A model generated the notes under the pieces. That model did no database searches and had not been told where the DNA came from. It saw nothing but the letters and a program-made list of their open reading frames with translations. DNA of 37,034 nt from contig NZ_ALCA01000086.1 of assembly GCF_000278725.1 (NCBI RefSeq), positions 1 to 37,034 of the forward strand, written 5' to 3'. Source of the DNA: Actinomyces sp. ICM47. Lineage in GTDB: Bacteria; Actinomycetota; Actinomycetes; Actinomycetales; Actinomycetaceae. The translations under genes were made by a program, and so were the position numbers. This document shows, one piece after another, positions 26,115-36,118 of the stretch. Numbering within the stretch: the first letter of the stretch is position 1; each line of letters opens with the position of its first letter.

Positions 26115-27236
26115 GTGGCCATTGAATTTTCTGAAGAGATCCCGTCCCTGCGCACCACGATGGAGAACATCCTCGCTGTCGTGCAGCCGGACAAGCTGCG
26201 CGCACAGATCGCCGAGCTGAACGAGAAGGCAGCCGCCCCCGACCTGTGGGACGACCCGAGCGCCGCGCAGGCTGTCACCAGCGCGCTGAGCCACCGCCAG
26301 AGCGAGCTTGACCGCGTCACGCAGATGAGCGAGCGCATTGATGACCTCGAGGCCATGGTGGAGATGGCCGCCGAGGACCCCGACGAGGGCGCTGACATCC
26401 TGGCGGAGGCCGAGGCTGACCTGGAGAAGCTGCATAAGGACCTGTCCGACCTGGAGATCCGCACGCTGCTGGACGGCGAGTACGACGAACGCAACGCCGT
26501 CGTCACGATCCGAAGCGGCGCGGGCGGCGTGGACGCCGCCGACTTCGCCGAGATCCTCCTGCGCATGTACCTGCGCTGGGCGGAGCGCCACGGCTACCCG
26601 ACCAAGGTGATGGACACCTCCTACGCCGAAGAGGCCGGTCTGAAGTCGGCGACCTTCGAGGTCCAGGCCCCCTACGCGTACGGCACGCTGAGCGTCGAGG
26701 CCGGTACCCACCGCCTCGTGCGCATCAGCCCCTTCGACAACCAGGGACGTCGCCAGACCTCCTTCGCGGCCGTCGAGGTCATCCCCCTCATTGAGACTAC
26801 GGACCACATCGAGATCCCCGAGTCCGAGCTGAAGATCGACGTCTTCCGCTCTTCGGGACCCGGCGGCCAGTCCGTCAACACGACCGATTCGGCCGTGCGC
26901 ATGACCCACATCCCGACGGGCATCGTCGTGTCCATGCAGGATGAGAAGTCCCAGATCCAGAACCGCGCAGCCGCCCTACGAGTCCTGCAGTCCCGCCTCC
27001 TCGTGCTGCGCCACGAGGAGGAACAGGCAAAGAAAAAGGAACTCGCCGGCGACGTCAAGGCCTCGTGGGGTGACCAGATGCGCTCCTACGTGCTCCAGCC
27101 CTACCAGATGGTGAAGGACCTGCGTACCGAGTTCGAATCCGGCAACCCCCAGTCCGTGTTTGACGGAGACATTGACGGCTTCATCAACGCTGGCATTCGC
27201 TGGCGCAAGAACGAGCAGAAAGCTGCTCAGGACTGA
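26115..27236 (+). CDS. prfB: Peptide chain release factor 2
   Basis: 373 residues. The SPF tripeptide that reads UGA and UAA is present in [15 protein letters not shown], and the catalytic GGQ is in [14 protein letters not shown]. The start is a GTG giving [13 protein letters not shown]; an AUG-less region upstream and the family length support it. There is little ribosome-binding sequence (GGG six bases away). No CTT-TGA programmed frameshift is present near codon 25, so the autoregulation known from E. coli is absent. The ftsE-ftsX genes follow, an order seen in many actinobacteria. Confidence 0.97.
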   Translation: MAIEFSEEIPSLRTTMENILAVVQPDKLRAQIAELNEKAAAPDLWDDPSAAQAVTSALSHRQSELDRVTQMSERIDDLEAMVEMAAEDPDEGADILAEAEADLEKLHKDLSDLEIRTLLDGEYDERNAVVTIRSGAGGVDAADFAEILLRMYLRWAERHGYPTKVMDTSYAEEAGLKSATFEVQAPYAYGTLSVEAGTHRLVRISPFDNQGRRQTSFAAVEVIPLIETTDHIEIPESELKIDVFRSSGPGGQSVNTTDSAVRMTHIPTGIVVSMQDEKSQIQNRAAALRVLQSRLLVLRHEEEQAKKKELAGDVKASWGDQMRSYVLQPYQMVKDLRTEFESGNPQSVFDGDIDGFINAGIRWRKNEQKAAQD

Positions 27237-27258
27237 GCATCGCCTATACGCGCAACCC

Positions 27259-27296
27259 GGCCCCGGCCTCGTCAATCCATGAACGAGGTCGGGGCC
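27259..27296 (+). terminator. Terminator hairpin after prfB
   Basis: GGCCCCGGCCTCGT (27259-27272) pairs with ACGAGGTCGGGGCC (27283-27296), 14 bp with one G-T, across a 10-nt loop. It holds the word GGCCTCGT together with a near-perfect inverse copy. Confidence 0.8.
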
Positions 27297-27427
27297 GCTC
27301 GCATCCCCGAGCTGGCGCGGGTGGCGCTGAACAAACCACACCGCCGGTTTTCCGCGTGTCGCAGCCGGGTCGTGACTCCATCGTTACCTAATCTGACAGA
27401 GACTATTGACCCCGATCGGACGGTCCC

Positions 27428-28117
27428 ATGATTCGTTTTGATGATGTCACCATGGTGTACACGCCAGGTGCCCAGCCCGCGCTGGACCACGTCTCGCTGG
27501 AGGTGGAACGCGAAGAATTCGTGTTCCTCGTCGGCAAGTCGGGTTCTGGCAAGTCCACCTTTCTCCAGCTCGTCATGCGCGAGATGAAAGCAACGAGCGG
27601 CAAGGTGTGGGTGCTCGGCAAGGACGTATCCAAGCTGTCCACGTGGGCAGTGCCGAAACTGCGCCGTCAGATCGGCACGGTCTTCCAGGACTTCCGCCTG
27701 CTGCCCTCCAAGACCGTGTACGAGAACGTCGCGCTGGCCATGCAGGTGATCGGCAAGCCTCGTCACGCCATCGAGACCTCCGTCCCCGACGCCCTGGACC
27801 TCGTGGGCCTGTCGGGCAAGGAATCGCGTCTGCCGCACGAACTCTCCGGCGGTGAGGAACAGCGCGTGGCCATCGCCCGCGCCATGGTGAACCGTCCCGA
27901 GCTGCTGCTCGCGGACGAGCCCACCGGCAACCTCGACCCCGAGACGTCGCTGGGCATCATGCGACTGCTCGACCGAATCAACCGCACGGGCACGACCGTC
28001 GTCATGGCGACCCACGACGCCACCATTGTTAACCAGATGCGCAAGCGCGTCATCGAACTCGAGGCCGGCGACGTTATCCGCGACCAGAACCGCGGCGTCT
28101 ACGGGGCCGGGAGGTAA
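27428..28117 (+). CDS. ftsE: Cell-division ABC ATPase FtsE
   Basis: 229 residues. Walker [10 protein letters not shown] (36-44), signature LSGGEEQR, Walker [13 protein letters not shown], His-loop ATHDATIV. FtsE with FtsX activates peptidoglycan hydrolases at the division site rather than transporting a solute. The ATG lies about 130 bp after the prfB terminator, and the ftsX ribosome binding site overlaps its end. Confidence 0.97.
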   Translation: MIRFDDVTMVYTPGAQPALDHVSLEVEREEFVFLVGKSGSGKSTFLQLVMREMKATSGKVWVLGKDVSKLSTWAVPKLRRQIGTVFQDFRLLPSKTVYENVALAMQVIGKPRHAIETSVPDALDLVGLSGKESRLPHELSGGEEQRVAIARAMVNRPELLLADEPTGNLDPETSLGIMRLLDRINRTGTTVVMATHDATIVNQMRKRVIELEAGDVIRDQNRGVYGAGR

Positions 28118-28122
28118 AGAGA

Positions 28123-29037
28123 GTGAAGCTTCGTTTTATTTTCTCCGAGGTCGGCAAGGGCCTGTCGCGTAACCGCGCGATGAGCGTGGCCGTCATCCTC
28201 GTGACCTTCGTGTCCCTGCTGTTCGTCGGCATCGCGGGCCTGACCCAGATGCAGGTGTCCAAGATGAAGTCGGAGTGGTATGACAAGATCGAGGTCACGG
28301 TCTACATGTGCGCGATCAACGACGCCGCCCCGAACTGCAACGCGACCGAGGCGACCGAAGCGCAGATCGATGCCGTGCGCCAGAAGCTGGCCTCCTCCGA
28401 GATGACGCCCTACGTGGCAACCGTCTACGAGGAGACCAAGGAAGAGGCATACGAGAACTTCAAGCGCCTCAACGGCAACGATGCACTGACGCAGTGGACC
28501 ACGCCGGACATGCTCCAGTTTGCGTTCCGTATCAAGCTGGTCAACCCCGAGCAATACTCGGTGGTCAAGGAAGAGTTTTCCGGGACCGCCGGCGTTTCCG
28601 AGGTCCGCGACCAGCGTGAGGTCGTCGAACCCCTGTTCCGCGTGTTGGGTGCCGCCCGCACGGCCGCCCTGGGACTCGGTGCAATCATGGTCGTCGCCGC
28701 GATCCTGCTGATCTCGACGACGATCCGCCTGAGCGCGATGAGCCGCGAGCAGGAAACCCAGATTATGCGCTACGTGGGTGCCTCGAACCTGTTCATTCAG
28801 GCACCCTTCATGATCGAGGGTGCGCTGGCCGCACTGGTGGGCGCAGCCTTCGCAATCGGCACCCTGTTCGCGGGTGTGCACTTCGTCGTCCAGGGGTGGA
28901 TGGCTCCCGCCTTCAAGTGGACGAACTTTATTGGTATGGGCGAGGTGGCAATCATGACGCCGATCCTCGTCCTGGCCGCGGTGGCGCTGGCGATTATTGC
29001 GTCGGCTTTCTCGTTGGCCAAGTACACGAAGGCGTGA
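28123..29037 (+). CDS. ftsX: Cell-division membrane protein FtsX
   Basis: 304 residues with the FtsX topology: one membrane helix near residues 22-42, an external domain to about 175, and three helices in the C-terminal third. The GTG start has GGGAGG overlapping the ftsE stop. The external domain holds a Cys pair (YMCAINDAAPNC). It should pass the FtsE ATPase cycle to the coiled-coil hydrolase encoded next. Confidence 0.96.
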   Translation: MKLRFIFSEVGKGLSRNRAMSVAVILVTFVSLLFVGIAGLTQMQVSKMKSEWYDKIEVTVYMCAINDAAPNCNATEATEAQIDAVRQKLASSEMTPYVATVYEETKEEAYENFKRLNGNDALTQWTTPDMLQFAFRIKLVNPEQYSVVKEEFSGTAGVSEVRDQREVVEPLFRVLGAARTAALGLGAIMVVAAILLISTTIRLSAMSREQETQIMRYVGASNLFIQAPFMIEGALAALVGAAFAIGTLFAGVHFVVQGWMAPAFKWTNFIGMGEVAIMTPILVLAAVALAIIASAFSLAKYTKA

Positions 29038-29042
29038 GTCTC

Positions 29043-30317
29043 ATGTTCCGTTCTCTTCGTCGTCCCCGTCGCGGCGTGGTCCGCGCAGGTGCCCTGGCCC
29101 TCGCGTTCGCGTCGTTCATCGCGATGAGCCAGACGCTGCCCGCGCGCGCGGACGACGACCGTGACGCAGCTGCGAACGCCGCCGCGGAGGCGCAGGCGAC
29201 GGTCAATGCCCTGCAGTCTCAACTCGAGGGTATCGACGCATCGCTGGCGCAGGTCTACATCGACCTGCAGAACCTCAATGCTCAGATCCCGGAAGCTCAG
29301 ACCGCCTACGACAACGCAGTGGCCGACTACGACAAGAAGTCTCGCGAACACACGACGATCCTGGGTGAGCTGAGTGCCGCGAAGGGCGAGCAGACCCGCA
29401 TCGACGATTCGCTGAACGACGCGACCACGCAGGCCGACGATTCGCAGCGCGCGATCGCCGACCTGGTGCGCCGCAAGTACCGTGATGGCAACGTCGATCC
29501 GGTCGCGGTGGCCCTGACCTCGGGCGGCACCGAGTCCATTACGGAGCGCGCCGCAGCGGCCGACATGGCACTGCGCACGGAGAACCAAACCATGACCTCG
29601 GCCCTGGACGTGTCCTCGTCCCAGCGCACCCAGTCCACGCGCCAGGGTGCGATCACGGATCGTATCGCTGACCTCGAGGAGAAGGCCGCTCAGGCGGAAG
29701 CGGACGCGCAGACCGCGAAGGACGACGCTGACGCGAAGCTTACCGAGCTCAACGACCTGAAGGATCAGGCATCCGCCAAGCAAACCGAATGGGACGCTCA
29801 GAAGGGACAGGTCCAGGCCTCCCTCGACCAGGCCGAGGCCGACTACCAGGCGCGCAGCGATGAACTGGCGGCCATCGATGCGGCGAACCAGGCCACGGGC
29901 GTGTCCTACACGTCGTCCTCGGGCTTCCGTAACCCGCTCGACATCCCGATCGTCGTCACCAGTCCCTTCGGTATGCGCTACCACCCGGTGCTGGGCATCA
30001 TGAAGGGGCACTCGGGCACCGACATGGCGGCCGACTGTGGCACGATCATCCACGCGGTTGCCTCGGGCTACGTCAACGCGGTGTCCTCTGACGTGTCGGC
30101 GGGTAACTACGTGGATATCAACCACGGCATTGTCGGCGGCAACTCAGTCATCACGGAATACCTGCACATGCAGGCCCAGTACGTGTCCCCCGGACAGTAC
30201 GTGAACGCGGGCGACGCGCTGGGCGAGGTTGGCTCGACCGGCTACGCGACCGGCTGCCACCTGCATTTCGGTGTTCTTGAGAACGGAAACTATGTTGAAC
30301 CGATGGATTACCTGTAA
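29043..30317 (+). CDS. Secreted coiled-coil M23 peptidase, FtsEX partner
   Basis: 424 residues: signal peptide (about 1-36, ending ARA), a long alanine- and glutamate-rich coiled coil (about 37-285), and a LytM/M23 metallopeptidase domain (about 300-424). Zinc-site residues are visible as His323 and Asp327 in HSGTD and His406/His408 in CHLHFG, so the domain should be active. The layout matches EnvC/RipC/PcsB-like proteins regulated by FtsEX through the coiled coil. The ATG at 29043 lies 5 bp after ftsX, so they are co-transcribed. Confidence 0.92.
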   Translation: MFRSLRRPRRGVVRAGALALAFASFIAMSQTLPARADDDRDAAANAAAEAQATVNALQSQLEGIDASLAQVYIDLQNLNAQIPEAQTAYDNAVADYDKKSREHTTILGELSAAKGEQTRIDDSLNDATTQADDSQRAIADLVRRKYRDGNVDPVAVALTSGGTESITERAAAADMALRTENQTMTSALDVSSSQRTQSTRQGAITDRIADLEEKAAQAEADAQTAKDDADAKLTELNDLKDQASAKQTEWDAQKGQVQASLDQAEADYQARSDELAAIDAANQATGVSYTSSSGFRNPLDIPIVVTSPFGMRYHPVLGIMKGHSGTDMAADCGTIIHAVASGYVNAVSSDVSAGNYVDINHGIVGGNSVITEYLHMQAQYVSPGQYVNAGDALGEVGSTGYATGCHLHFGVLENGNYVEPMDYL

Positions 30318-30330
30318 TCCGGGTTAGGAT

Positions 30331-30362
30331 AGACCCTCGTAGCGTTTTCGCTGCGGGGGTCT
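30331..30362 (+). terminator. Intrinsic terminator after the M23 gene
   Basis: AGACCCTCGTAGCG pairs with CGCTGCGGGGGTCT (14 bp with two G-T pairs) around a TTTT loop, followed by TTCCTGT. It separates ftsEX-M23 from smpB, possibly incompletely. Confidence 0.75.
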
Positions 30363-30404
30363 TTCCTGTGTGAGCAGGGAAACGAGTCTGGAGGGAGGCA
30401 GGTC

Positions 30405-30932
30405 ATGCCCAAGGAATGGAAGAAGCCCAAGCCTACGGAGGGGCAGCGTGCCAAGGCTGCCTCCGACGCGAAGAAGACGATTGCCCGTAACAAGAAGGCG
30501 CGCCACGACTACACGATTGAGGACACCTGGGAGGCCGGTCTGGCTCTCATGGGGACCGAGGTGAAGGCGCTGCGGATGGGCCGCGCCTCGCTCGTGGACG
30601 CGTGGGTGGAAATCAATGGGGGAGAGGCATGGCTGTACGGTGCCAACATCCCCCTGTATTCGCAGGGCTCATGGACGAACCACGCGCCTACGCGCAAGCG
30701 CAAGCTGCTGCTGCACCGAGCTGAGATCGACCGTATGCAGGACCGCGTGGCCGCGAAGGGCTACACGATTGTGCCCCTGGAGCTGTACTTCATCGGCGGG
30801 CGCGTCAAGGTCGAGGTTGCTCTGGCTAAGGGCAAGCAGGAGTGGGATAAGCGCCAGGCGCTGCGCGAGAAGCAGGATCAGCGCGAGGCCGAGCGTGCGA
30901 TGCGCCGCTACGTGAAGCAGGCCCGCCGGTAA
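30405..30932 (+). CDS. smpB: tmRNA-binding protein SmpB
   Basis: 175 residues, slightly longer than usual because of a lysine-rich N terminus and a basic C-terminal helix. Family motifs: NKKARHDYTIEDTWEAGLAL, GTEVKALR, GRASLVDAW, RKRKLLLHR. SmpB carries tmRNA into stalled ribosomes. A strong GGAGGGAGG lies upstream of the ATG. The tmRNA gene itself follows at 36119, beyond two Pip genes. Confidence 0.97.
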   Translation: MPKEWKKPKPTEGQRAKAASDAKKTIARNKKARHDYTIEDTWEAGLALMGTEVKALRMGRASLVDAWVEINGGEAWLYGANIPLYSQGSWTNHAPTRKRKLLLHRAEIDRMQDRVAAKGYTIVPLELYFIGGRVKVEVALAKGKQEWDKRQALREKQDQREAERAMRRYVKQARR

Positions 30933-30950
30933 CGGAAAGAAGGCGACCCT

Positions 30951-33758
30951 GTGCGAGGTTCCGTCAGGATTTTTCGTCGTGATTTTCTCAGGCTGGTCAC
31001 CGTCCCAGCCGCTTGGATCGTCATCATCGGTATGGCGTTCGTCCCCGCGCTTTATGCGTGGTTCAACATCGTGGGGTTCTGGGACCCTTACGCTCATACG
31101 TCGCAGATCCGCGTGGCCGTGGCCAACGAGGACGAGGGGGCGACGAAGGACGGACTGGGCACCGTCAACGTTGGCGCTCTGCTGTCGAATCAGCTGCGGC
31201 AGAATGATCAGCTGGGCTGGCACTTCGTGAGCGCGGACGAGGCTCGCTCTGAGGTCGAGCACGGCGAATCCTACGCCGCTTTCGTCATCCCGGCCTCGTT
31301 CTCCTCTGATCTGACGGGCATCGTTGACGGCACGTACGTCAAGCCGAACATCCAGTATTACGTCAACGAGAAGAATAGCGCGGTGGCCCCGAAGATTACG
31401 GGGGCGGGTGCGACGGCGCTGGATCGGAAGATCAACGCGACGTTCGTGTCCACCGTCGCCAAAGTGCTGTCCGACAAGGCGTCCGAGGCCGGGGTCGGCA
31501 TCGCAGATCAGGCTGACACTGCGCGTGCGGACCTGGTGTCCTCGCTTGGGGAGGCTTCGACGAAGGCGCAGAACGTGTCGGACACCCTGTCGGGCATGGG
31601 GGAGACGATTGACTCCGCGAAGGGCTCTGTCGCCTCGGCTCGTACGACGCTGGGCGACCTCGATACTGCGGCGGGTGACCTGTCGGCGTCACTGGACACG
31701 GCCGACGCACTCGTCACCGACGCGCGTACGTCGCTGGCTGATTTCTCTGGCGACATGGGGTCGGTCCTGGATGGGCTATCGACCAATACGTCGGACGCGC
31801 TGGCCGACCTGTCGACAGACGCGGGCAGCCTCGACGGTGCCGTGCAGGGGGCGACGGGCAGGCTTGATGGTCTGCTCGTCGAAGGCAACTCGATCAACAC
31901 GACGGTTGGCACGATTCTCAGTGATCTGGACACGGCGGGTGTCGGGAATCTTCCTGGCGCGGGTACGGCCCTGACGGATCTGACGAACAACAACACGTCG
32001 CTGTCGACTGCGATTACCGACCTGACGACTCTGAACACGGACCTGTCCGCGTCCTCGACGTCGATTTCCACGGCTCTCACGTCCGCGTCGACCGCCGCCA
32101 ACTCCGTGCAGACGGCCGTGTCGAACGCGCGAGCGGGCGTGAGTGGCCAGGTTCCTACACTCTCGACGGCTATCGACGATTTTTCGAGCGCCTCCTCGTC
32201 GATGCGTTCGTCGCTCGATACTCTGCGCGGCCAGCGTGACCAGGTGTCGACGCTGCTCGATCAGTTGGATTCGCTGCTCGACGACGCGAAGACTGCCACA
32301 TCGAACAGCGCGACTAACGTGGGCACCATCAAGACGGACCTGGATAGCGTGTCCACGGACGTCTCGTCGATCGCGTCGTCGAACACGCTGCGTGACCTGG
32401 CGACCTCGCTGGGGACCAACGCGGAATCGGTTGCTTCCTTCATGGCGTCGCCGACCTCGATCCAGACGCAGGCAGTGTTCCCGGTTGCCGCCTACGGGTC
32501 GGCGATGGCACCCCTGTTTACGAACCTGGCGCTGTGGATCGGCGCGTTCTCCCTCGTTCTTCTCCTCAAGCTCGATGTCGACGAGGAGGGGATAGGCCCC
32601 GCCTCCTCGGCCACCAAGTACGTGGGCCGGTGGATGCTGCTCGCCTTCTTCGGCGTCATCCAGGCGCTTGTCGTGTCGATCGGTGACCTGATCATTGGCG
32701 TGCAGACCGTCTCTCGCCCGACTTTCGTGGGGACGTCGATCATTATTTCGATGGTCTACGTGTCTATCGTCTACATGCTTTCGACGTGCTTCCAGCACAT
32801 CGGTAAGGGCCTGTGCGTCGTCATCATGGTCATGCAGATTCCCGGCTCTGCCGGCCTGTACCCGATTGAGATGCTGCCGTCGTTTTTCCGTTTCTTGCAT
32901 CCGGTGCTCCCTTTCACATATGGGATTAAAGCGATGCGCGAGACGGTGGGCGGCTTCTACCGGCACGAGTACTTCTTGGCCCTGGGGGCGCTCGGAGTTC
33001 ACGCGCTGGTCGCATTCGTCATTGGGCTGGCGTTGCGCCCCTTCCTGGTCAACCTCAACGCGATGATCACGCGCGACCTAGCGTCCTCGGGCCTGTTCGT
33101 GGCCGAGGCGACGCGCGTGCCCTCCAACCGCTACCGCCTGACTCAGATTGTGGCGGCCCTGGCTGACCATGAGGGCTTCCAGCGTTCGGTGTCGGCGCGT
33201 GCTGCTCGCTTCGAGCGCCGTTACCCGCGCATGAGGCGCGGTGCCATCGTGCTGGGTGTGCTCGTGCCCGCTGCGCTCGCGGTCCTGTCGGTCACGAACG
33301 CCGCCGAAGTGCCGGTCGTGCTGGGTGCGTGGATTGTGTGGGTCCTGGCCGTCATCACGTTCCTGATCGGCTTGCAGTACCTGCGTGAGGCTCTCGAGCG
33401 CCAGCAACTGCTCGGTGCCATGGAAGAGAGCGACGTGCGTTCACTGCTGACTCGCCGCGTCAAGGGTGCTCGCTCGCGAATCGCGCTCAGTGCAGCCGCC
33501 GTGAGCGCGTCGATCTCCTCTGCCCTGGCGGCGTCGCTCGCACAGTACGACGCCGAGCACGCTTCCGAGGAGACCGAGGACGAGGCCTCCACGGGTTCCG
33601 TCGACACCGCATCCTCAGCGCAGGGGAAGACGACCGACGAGGTGGACCCCGGCCTCGTGGGTGAGGAACGGACAGCGGAAGGCAACGAGACCGACGAGGC
33701 GGACCCCGGCCTCGTCGATGAACCTGACGCTGCCGAGGACGAGGAGGATGCGAAGTGA
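30951..33758 (+). CDS. YhgE/Pip family membrane protein
   Basis: 935 residues, GTG start with AAGG upstream. One membrane helix near residues 15-40 is followed by an exported domain, then a long serine-, threonine- and aspartate-rich coiled-coil region (about 190-505), five to six helices (about 520-710) and two further helices (about 755-805). This is the Pip (phage infection protein) layout, related to ABC-2-type membrane proteins. The C-terminal tail is very acidic and contains a 19-codon in-frame duplication (two DPGLV units). Known relatives are phage receptors or parts of secretion systems; its cellular role here is unknown. It overlaps the next Pip gene by 4 bp. Confidence 0.88.
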   Translation: MRGSVRIFRRDFLRLVTVPAAWIVIIGMAFVPALYAWFNIVGFWDPYAHTSQIRVAVANEDEGATKDGLGTVNVGALLSNQLRQNDQLGWHFVSADEARSEVEHGESYAAFVIPASFSSDLTGIVDGTYVKPNIQYYVNEKNSAVAPKITGAGATALDRKINATFVSTVAKVLSDKASEAGVGIADQADTARADLVSSLGEASTKAQNVSDTLSGMGETIDSAKGSVASARTTLGDLDTAAGDLSASLDTADALVTDARTSLADFSGDMGSVLDGLSTNTSDALADLSTDAGSLDGAVQGATGRLDGLLVEGNSINTTVGTILSDLDTAGVGNLPGAGTALTDLTNNNTSLSTAITDLTTLNTDLSASSTSISTALTSASTAANSVQTAVSNARAGVSGQVPTLSTAIDDFSSASSSMRSSLDTLRGQRDQVSTLLDQLDSLLDDAKTATSNSATNVGTIKTDLDSVSTDVSSIASSNTLRDLATSLGTNAESVASFMASPTSIQTQAVFPVAAYGSAMAPLFTNLALWIGAFSLVLLLKLDVDEEGIGPASSATKYVGRWMLLAFFGVIQALVVSIGDLIIGVQTVSRPTFVGTSIIISMVYVSIVYMLSTCFQHIGKGLCVVIMVMQIPGSAGLYPIEMLPSFFRFLHPVLPFTYGIKAMRETVGGFYRHEYFLALGALGVHALVAFVIGLALRPFLVNLNAMITRDLASSGLFVAEATRVPSNRYRLTQIVAALADHEGFQRSVSARAARFERRYPRMRRGAIVLGVLVPAALAVLSVTNAAEVPVVLGAWIVWVLAVITFLIGLQYLREALERQQLLGAMEESDVRSLLTRRVKGARSRIALSAAAVSASISSALAASLAQYDAEHASEETEDEASTGSVDTASSAQGKTTDEVDPGLVGEERTAEGNETDEADPGLVDEPDAAEDEEDAK
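33632..33715 (+). repeat. 57-bp in-frame tandem duplication in the Pip tail
   Basis: GACCGACGAGGYGGACCCC followed by GGCCTCGT occurs at 33632-33658 and 33689-33715, 57 bp apart, giving two 19-residue units with DEVDPGLV and DEADPGLV. Each copy contains the 14-mer ACGAGGCCGGGGTC in reverse orientation and an inverted ACGAGG/CCTCGT pair. Confidence 0.8.
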
Positions 33759-35959
33759 GAACCATCTGGGCTATCTACCGCGCGGACCTGCGCCGGGCGC
33801 GCCGCTCACTCATCGCACTCGTCGTGATCTTCGGACTCGTCGTCATTCCCTCTCTGTTCACGTGGTTCAACGTCGCGGCGTCCTGGGATCCCTTCGGCAA
33901 CACGCGCTCCCTGCGTATCGCTATTGCGAACACGGATGCGGGATACAAGTCCGATCTGGTGCCACTGCACATCAACATCGGCGACCAGGTCGTCTCTGCT
34001 CTGCGCAAGAACGATAAATTCGACTGGGTAATCGCCTCGGAGGAGGCGGCGGTCGAAGGGACACGCTCGGGCGACTACTACGCGGCCATTGTCATCCCCG
34101 AAGATTTTTCGAAGGACATGCTGACCTTCTTCGACGGGGAGGCTTCGAGCGCGCCCATGACGTACTACGTCAACGAGAAGAAGAACGGAATTAGCCCGAA
34201 GCTCGCAGGCCAGGGGGCCGAGTTCGTCAGCGCGCAGGTGAACCAGACCTTCGCACAGACTCTCGCCGAGGTTGCGCTGGATACGGCCTCGTCGATGGGG
34301 GACGCACTGTCCTCGACGACCGCGACGGGGGCCGTCACCACGCTCGACAACCGCGTGCAGTCAGTGGCCACGCGCCTGCGTACCGCCGCCGACAGCGCGG
34401 ACGCGTACGCGGCGCTGGCCAGTTCTTCGCTGACACTCATCGATTCGACGACGACGCTCGTATCCGGTGTGGGGACCGCGAAGTCCTCCGCGCAGTCAGC
34501 CGTCGGCAGCGCCGACTCCGGAGCGACGGGGCTGACCGCCGCAGCCACCGGTGCGATTGCCTCCGTGTCCAGCGCCATCGACTCATCCAAGACGGAGCTG
34601 AACACGCTGTCCACCTCCGTGGAGAACGTGTATTCGACGGCGTCGACCAACGCAACCGACGCCTCAGCGTCGCTGCGTTCGCAGGCCGACGTCCTGGATT
34701 CGCACGCGACCACCTACGAGAACATCAAGAAGACACTCAAGGACTTGCCAGGCTCGCCCGTGTCCCAATCCTCCCTGGATAGGCTGCAAAGCGCGGCCGA
34801 CCGGCTGCGCACCCTGGCGACCAACCTGCGTGACGCTGCGACCGACCTCGACACGAAGACCACGGACGCGCAAACCAATCACGACAACATCACCGCCCTG
34901 ATCGCCGACGCAAACCAGGCTGTCGACGACCTGTCAGCCGACTACGACAACGACCTGAAGCCGAAGCTCGACTCCCTGGCCTCGACCCTGTCGTCGGCGC
35001 AAACATCCCTGTCCTCCGCGCGTTCTAGCTTGTCCTCCTCGGTCTCCACGGCCTCGGATGGCGGCGACAGTGTGCGTGAAAAGCTCACGAGCTTGCATGA
35101 CAATCTGACGTCGGCGGCCTCGGATATGCGCGATTCCGCCGGGAAAATGGATTCGCTGCACACCTCCATCAAGGAGGCCCAGGACAGCGGCGATCTGACG
35201 ACCCTGAAGGACATCATCGGGAATAATCCCGAGGCGCTGGCCGCCGCCATTGCCGCACCCGTCGGCGTCGATACGATTCCCGTTTATCCGGTGGCGAACT
35301 TCGGCTCTCAGATGGCACCCATGTACTCGATCCTGGCCCTGTGGGTCGGCTCCGTCCTCATGGTTGTATCCATCCGCTCTGACGTGACCGACGAGAACGC
35401 CGCTGAAGGTCTGCCCGACGACGATCCGCTGCGCGCGACGTTGACCGCTTCGCGGATCCGCCTGGCTTCCGGGTACCTGGGACGTTACCTGATTTTCGGG
35501 ACGATCGCGCTCGCCCAGGCGACCGTGGTGGGGCTGGGGGACCTGTACTTCCTGAAGGTCCAGCACGCTCACCCGCTGCAGTTTATGGCCACCTTGTGGC
35601 TGACGGCTGTCGTGTTCTCCTTCCTGATGTACACGCTCATCGCGACGTTCGGGAACGCGGGCAAGGCCCTGGGGGTGTTCCTGCTCGTCCTACAGATCTC
35701 GGGAGCCGGGGGAGCGTTCCCACTGGCGATTTTGCCGCTCTTCTTCTCGTCTGTGTCCCCGTTCCTGCCGGCCACCCACGCGATCACGGCGCTGCGTGCG
35801 TCGATCGCCGGATACTCGGGCCACGAGTATAGGGATGCTATGTGGTTCCTGGCCTCCTTCATTCTGTTCGCGGCGTTCCTTGGGCTGGCTTTGCGCCCAC
35901 TACTGGTGCGCGGCAATCGGCGGATGGTGGCCAAGCTGGAGTCCACGAAGCTCCTGTAG
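33755..35959 (+). CDS. YhgE/Pip family membrane protein
   Basis: 734 residues, a paralogue of the previous protein: one N-terminal helix (about 18-40), exported domain, coiled coil (about 185-490) and five to six C-terminal helices (from about 525). SAPMTYYVNEKKNGISPKLA closely matches the corresponding segment of its neighbour (YYVNEKNSAVAPKIT). GTG start inside the upstream stop (GTGA), with GAGGAGG before it. The two probably form a heteromeric complex, by inference from pairing. It lacks the C-terminal pair of helices and the acidic tail. Confidence 0.88.
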   Translation: MRTIWAIYRADLRRARRSLIALVVIFGLVVIPSLFTWFNVAASWDPFGNTRSLRIAIANTDAGYKSDLVPLHINIGDQVVSALRKNDKFDWVIASEEAAVEGTRSGDYYAAIVIPEDFSKDMLTFFDGEASSAPMTYYVNEKKNGISPKLAGQGAEFVSAQVNQTFAQTLAEVALDTASSMGDALSSTTATGAVTTLDNRVQSVATRLRTAADSADAYAALASSSLTLIDSTTTLVSGVGTAKSSAQSAVGSADSGATGLTAAATGAIASVSSAIDSSKTELNTLSTSVENVYSTASTNATDASASLRSQADVLDSHATTYENIKKTLKDLPGSPVSQSSLDRLQSAADRLRTLATNLRDAATDLDTKTTDAQTNHDNITALIADANQAVDDLSADYDNDLKPKLDSLASTLSSAQTSLSSARSSLSSSVSTASDGGDSVREKLTSLHDNLTSAASDMRDSAGKMDSLHTSIKEAQDSGDLTTLKDIIGNNPEALAAAIAAPVGVDTIPVYPVANFGSQMAPMYSILALWVGSVLMVVSIRSDVTDENAAEGLPDDDPLRATLTASRIRLASGYLGRYLIFGTIALAQATVVGLGDLYFLKVQHAHPLQFMATLWLTAVVFSFLMYTLIATFGNAGKALGVFLLVLQISGAGGAFPLAILPLFFSSVSPFLPATHAITALRASIAGYSGHEYRDAMWFLASFILFAAFLGLALRPLLVRGNRRMVAKLESTKLL

Positions 35960-36032
35960 GGTAGCGGCGTTCGTGGGGACGAGGCCTGCGCGGGGTCGTG
36001 TGGGTCTCGTTCGTCGTGTGGATGCTTCTCTC

Positions 36033-36061
36033 TTGACGGGTGGGTGTGGCAGGCGTATGCT
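36033..36061 (+). promoter_or_regulatory. ssrA promoter
   Basis: TTGACG at 36033-36038 and TATGCT at 36056-36061 are exactly 17 bp apart. The start would be near 36068, giving a precursor with a leader of about 50 nt before the mature tmRNA. TATTGAG (36081-36087) can pair with CTCAATA (36112-36118), placing a stem directly against the mature 5' end, as expected for RNase P processing. Confidence 0.7.
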
Positions 36062-36118
36062 GATGTGTTCGACGGTCTGCTATTGAGGCAGGGTGTCGGA
36101 GAGTTGAAGAACTCAATA

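Noticed and set aside
26115..26200. Possible programmed frameshift in prfB
   Set aside because: The factor is encoded in one continuous frame and there is no CTT-TGA slip site.
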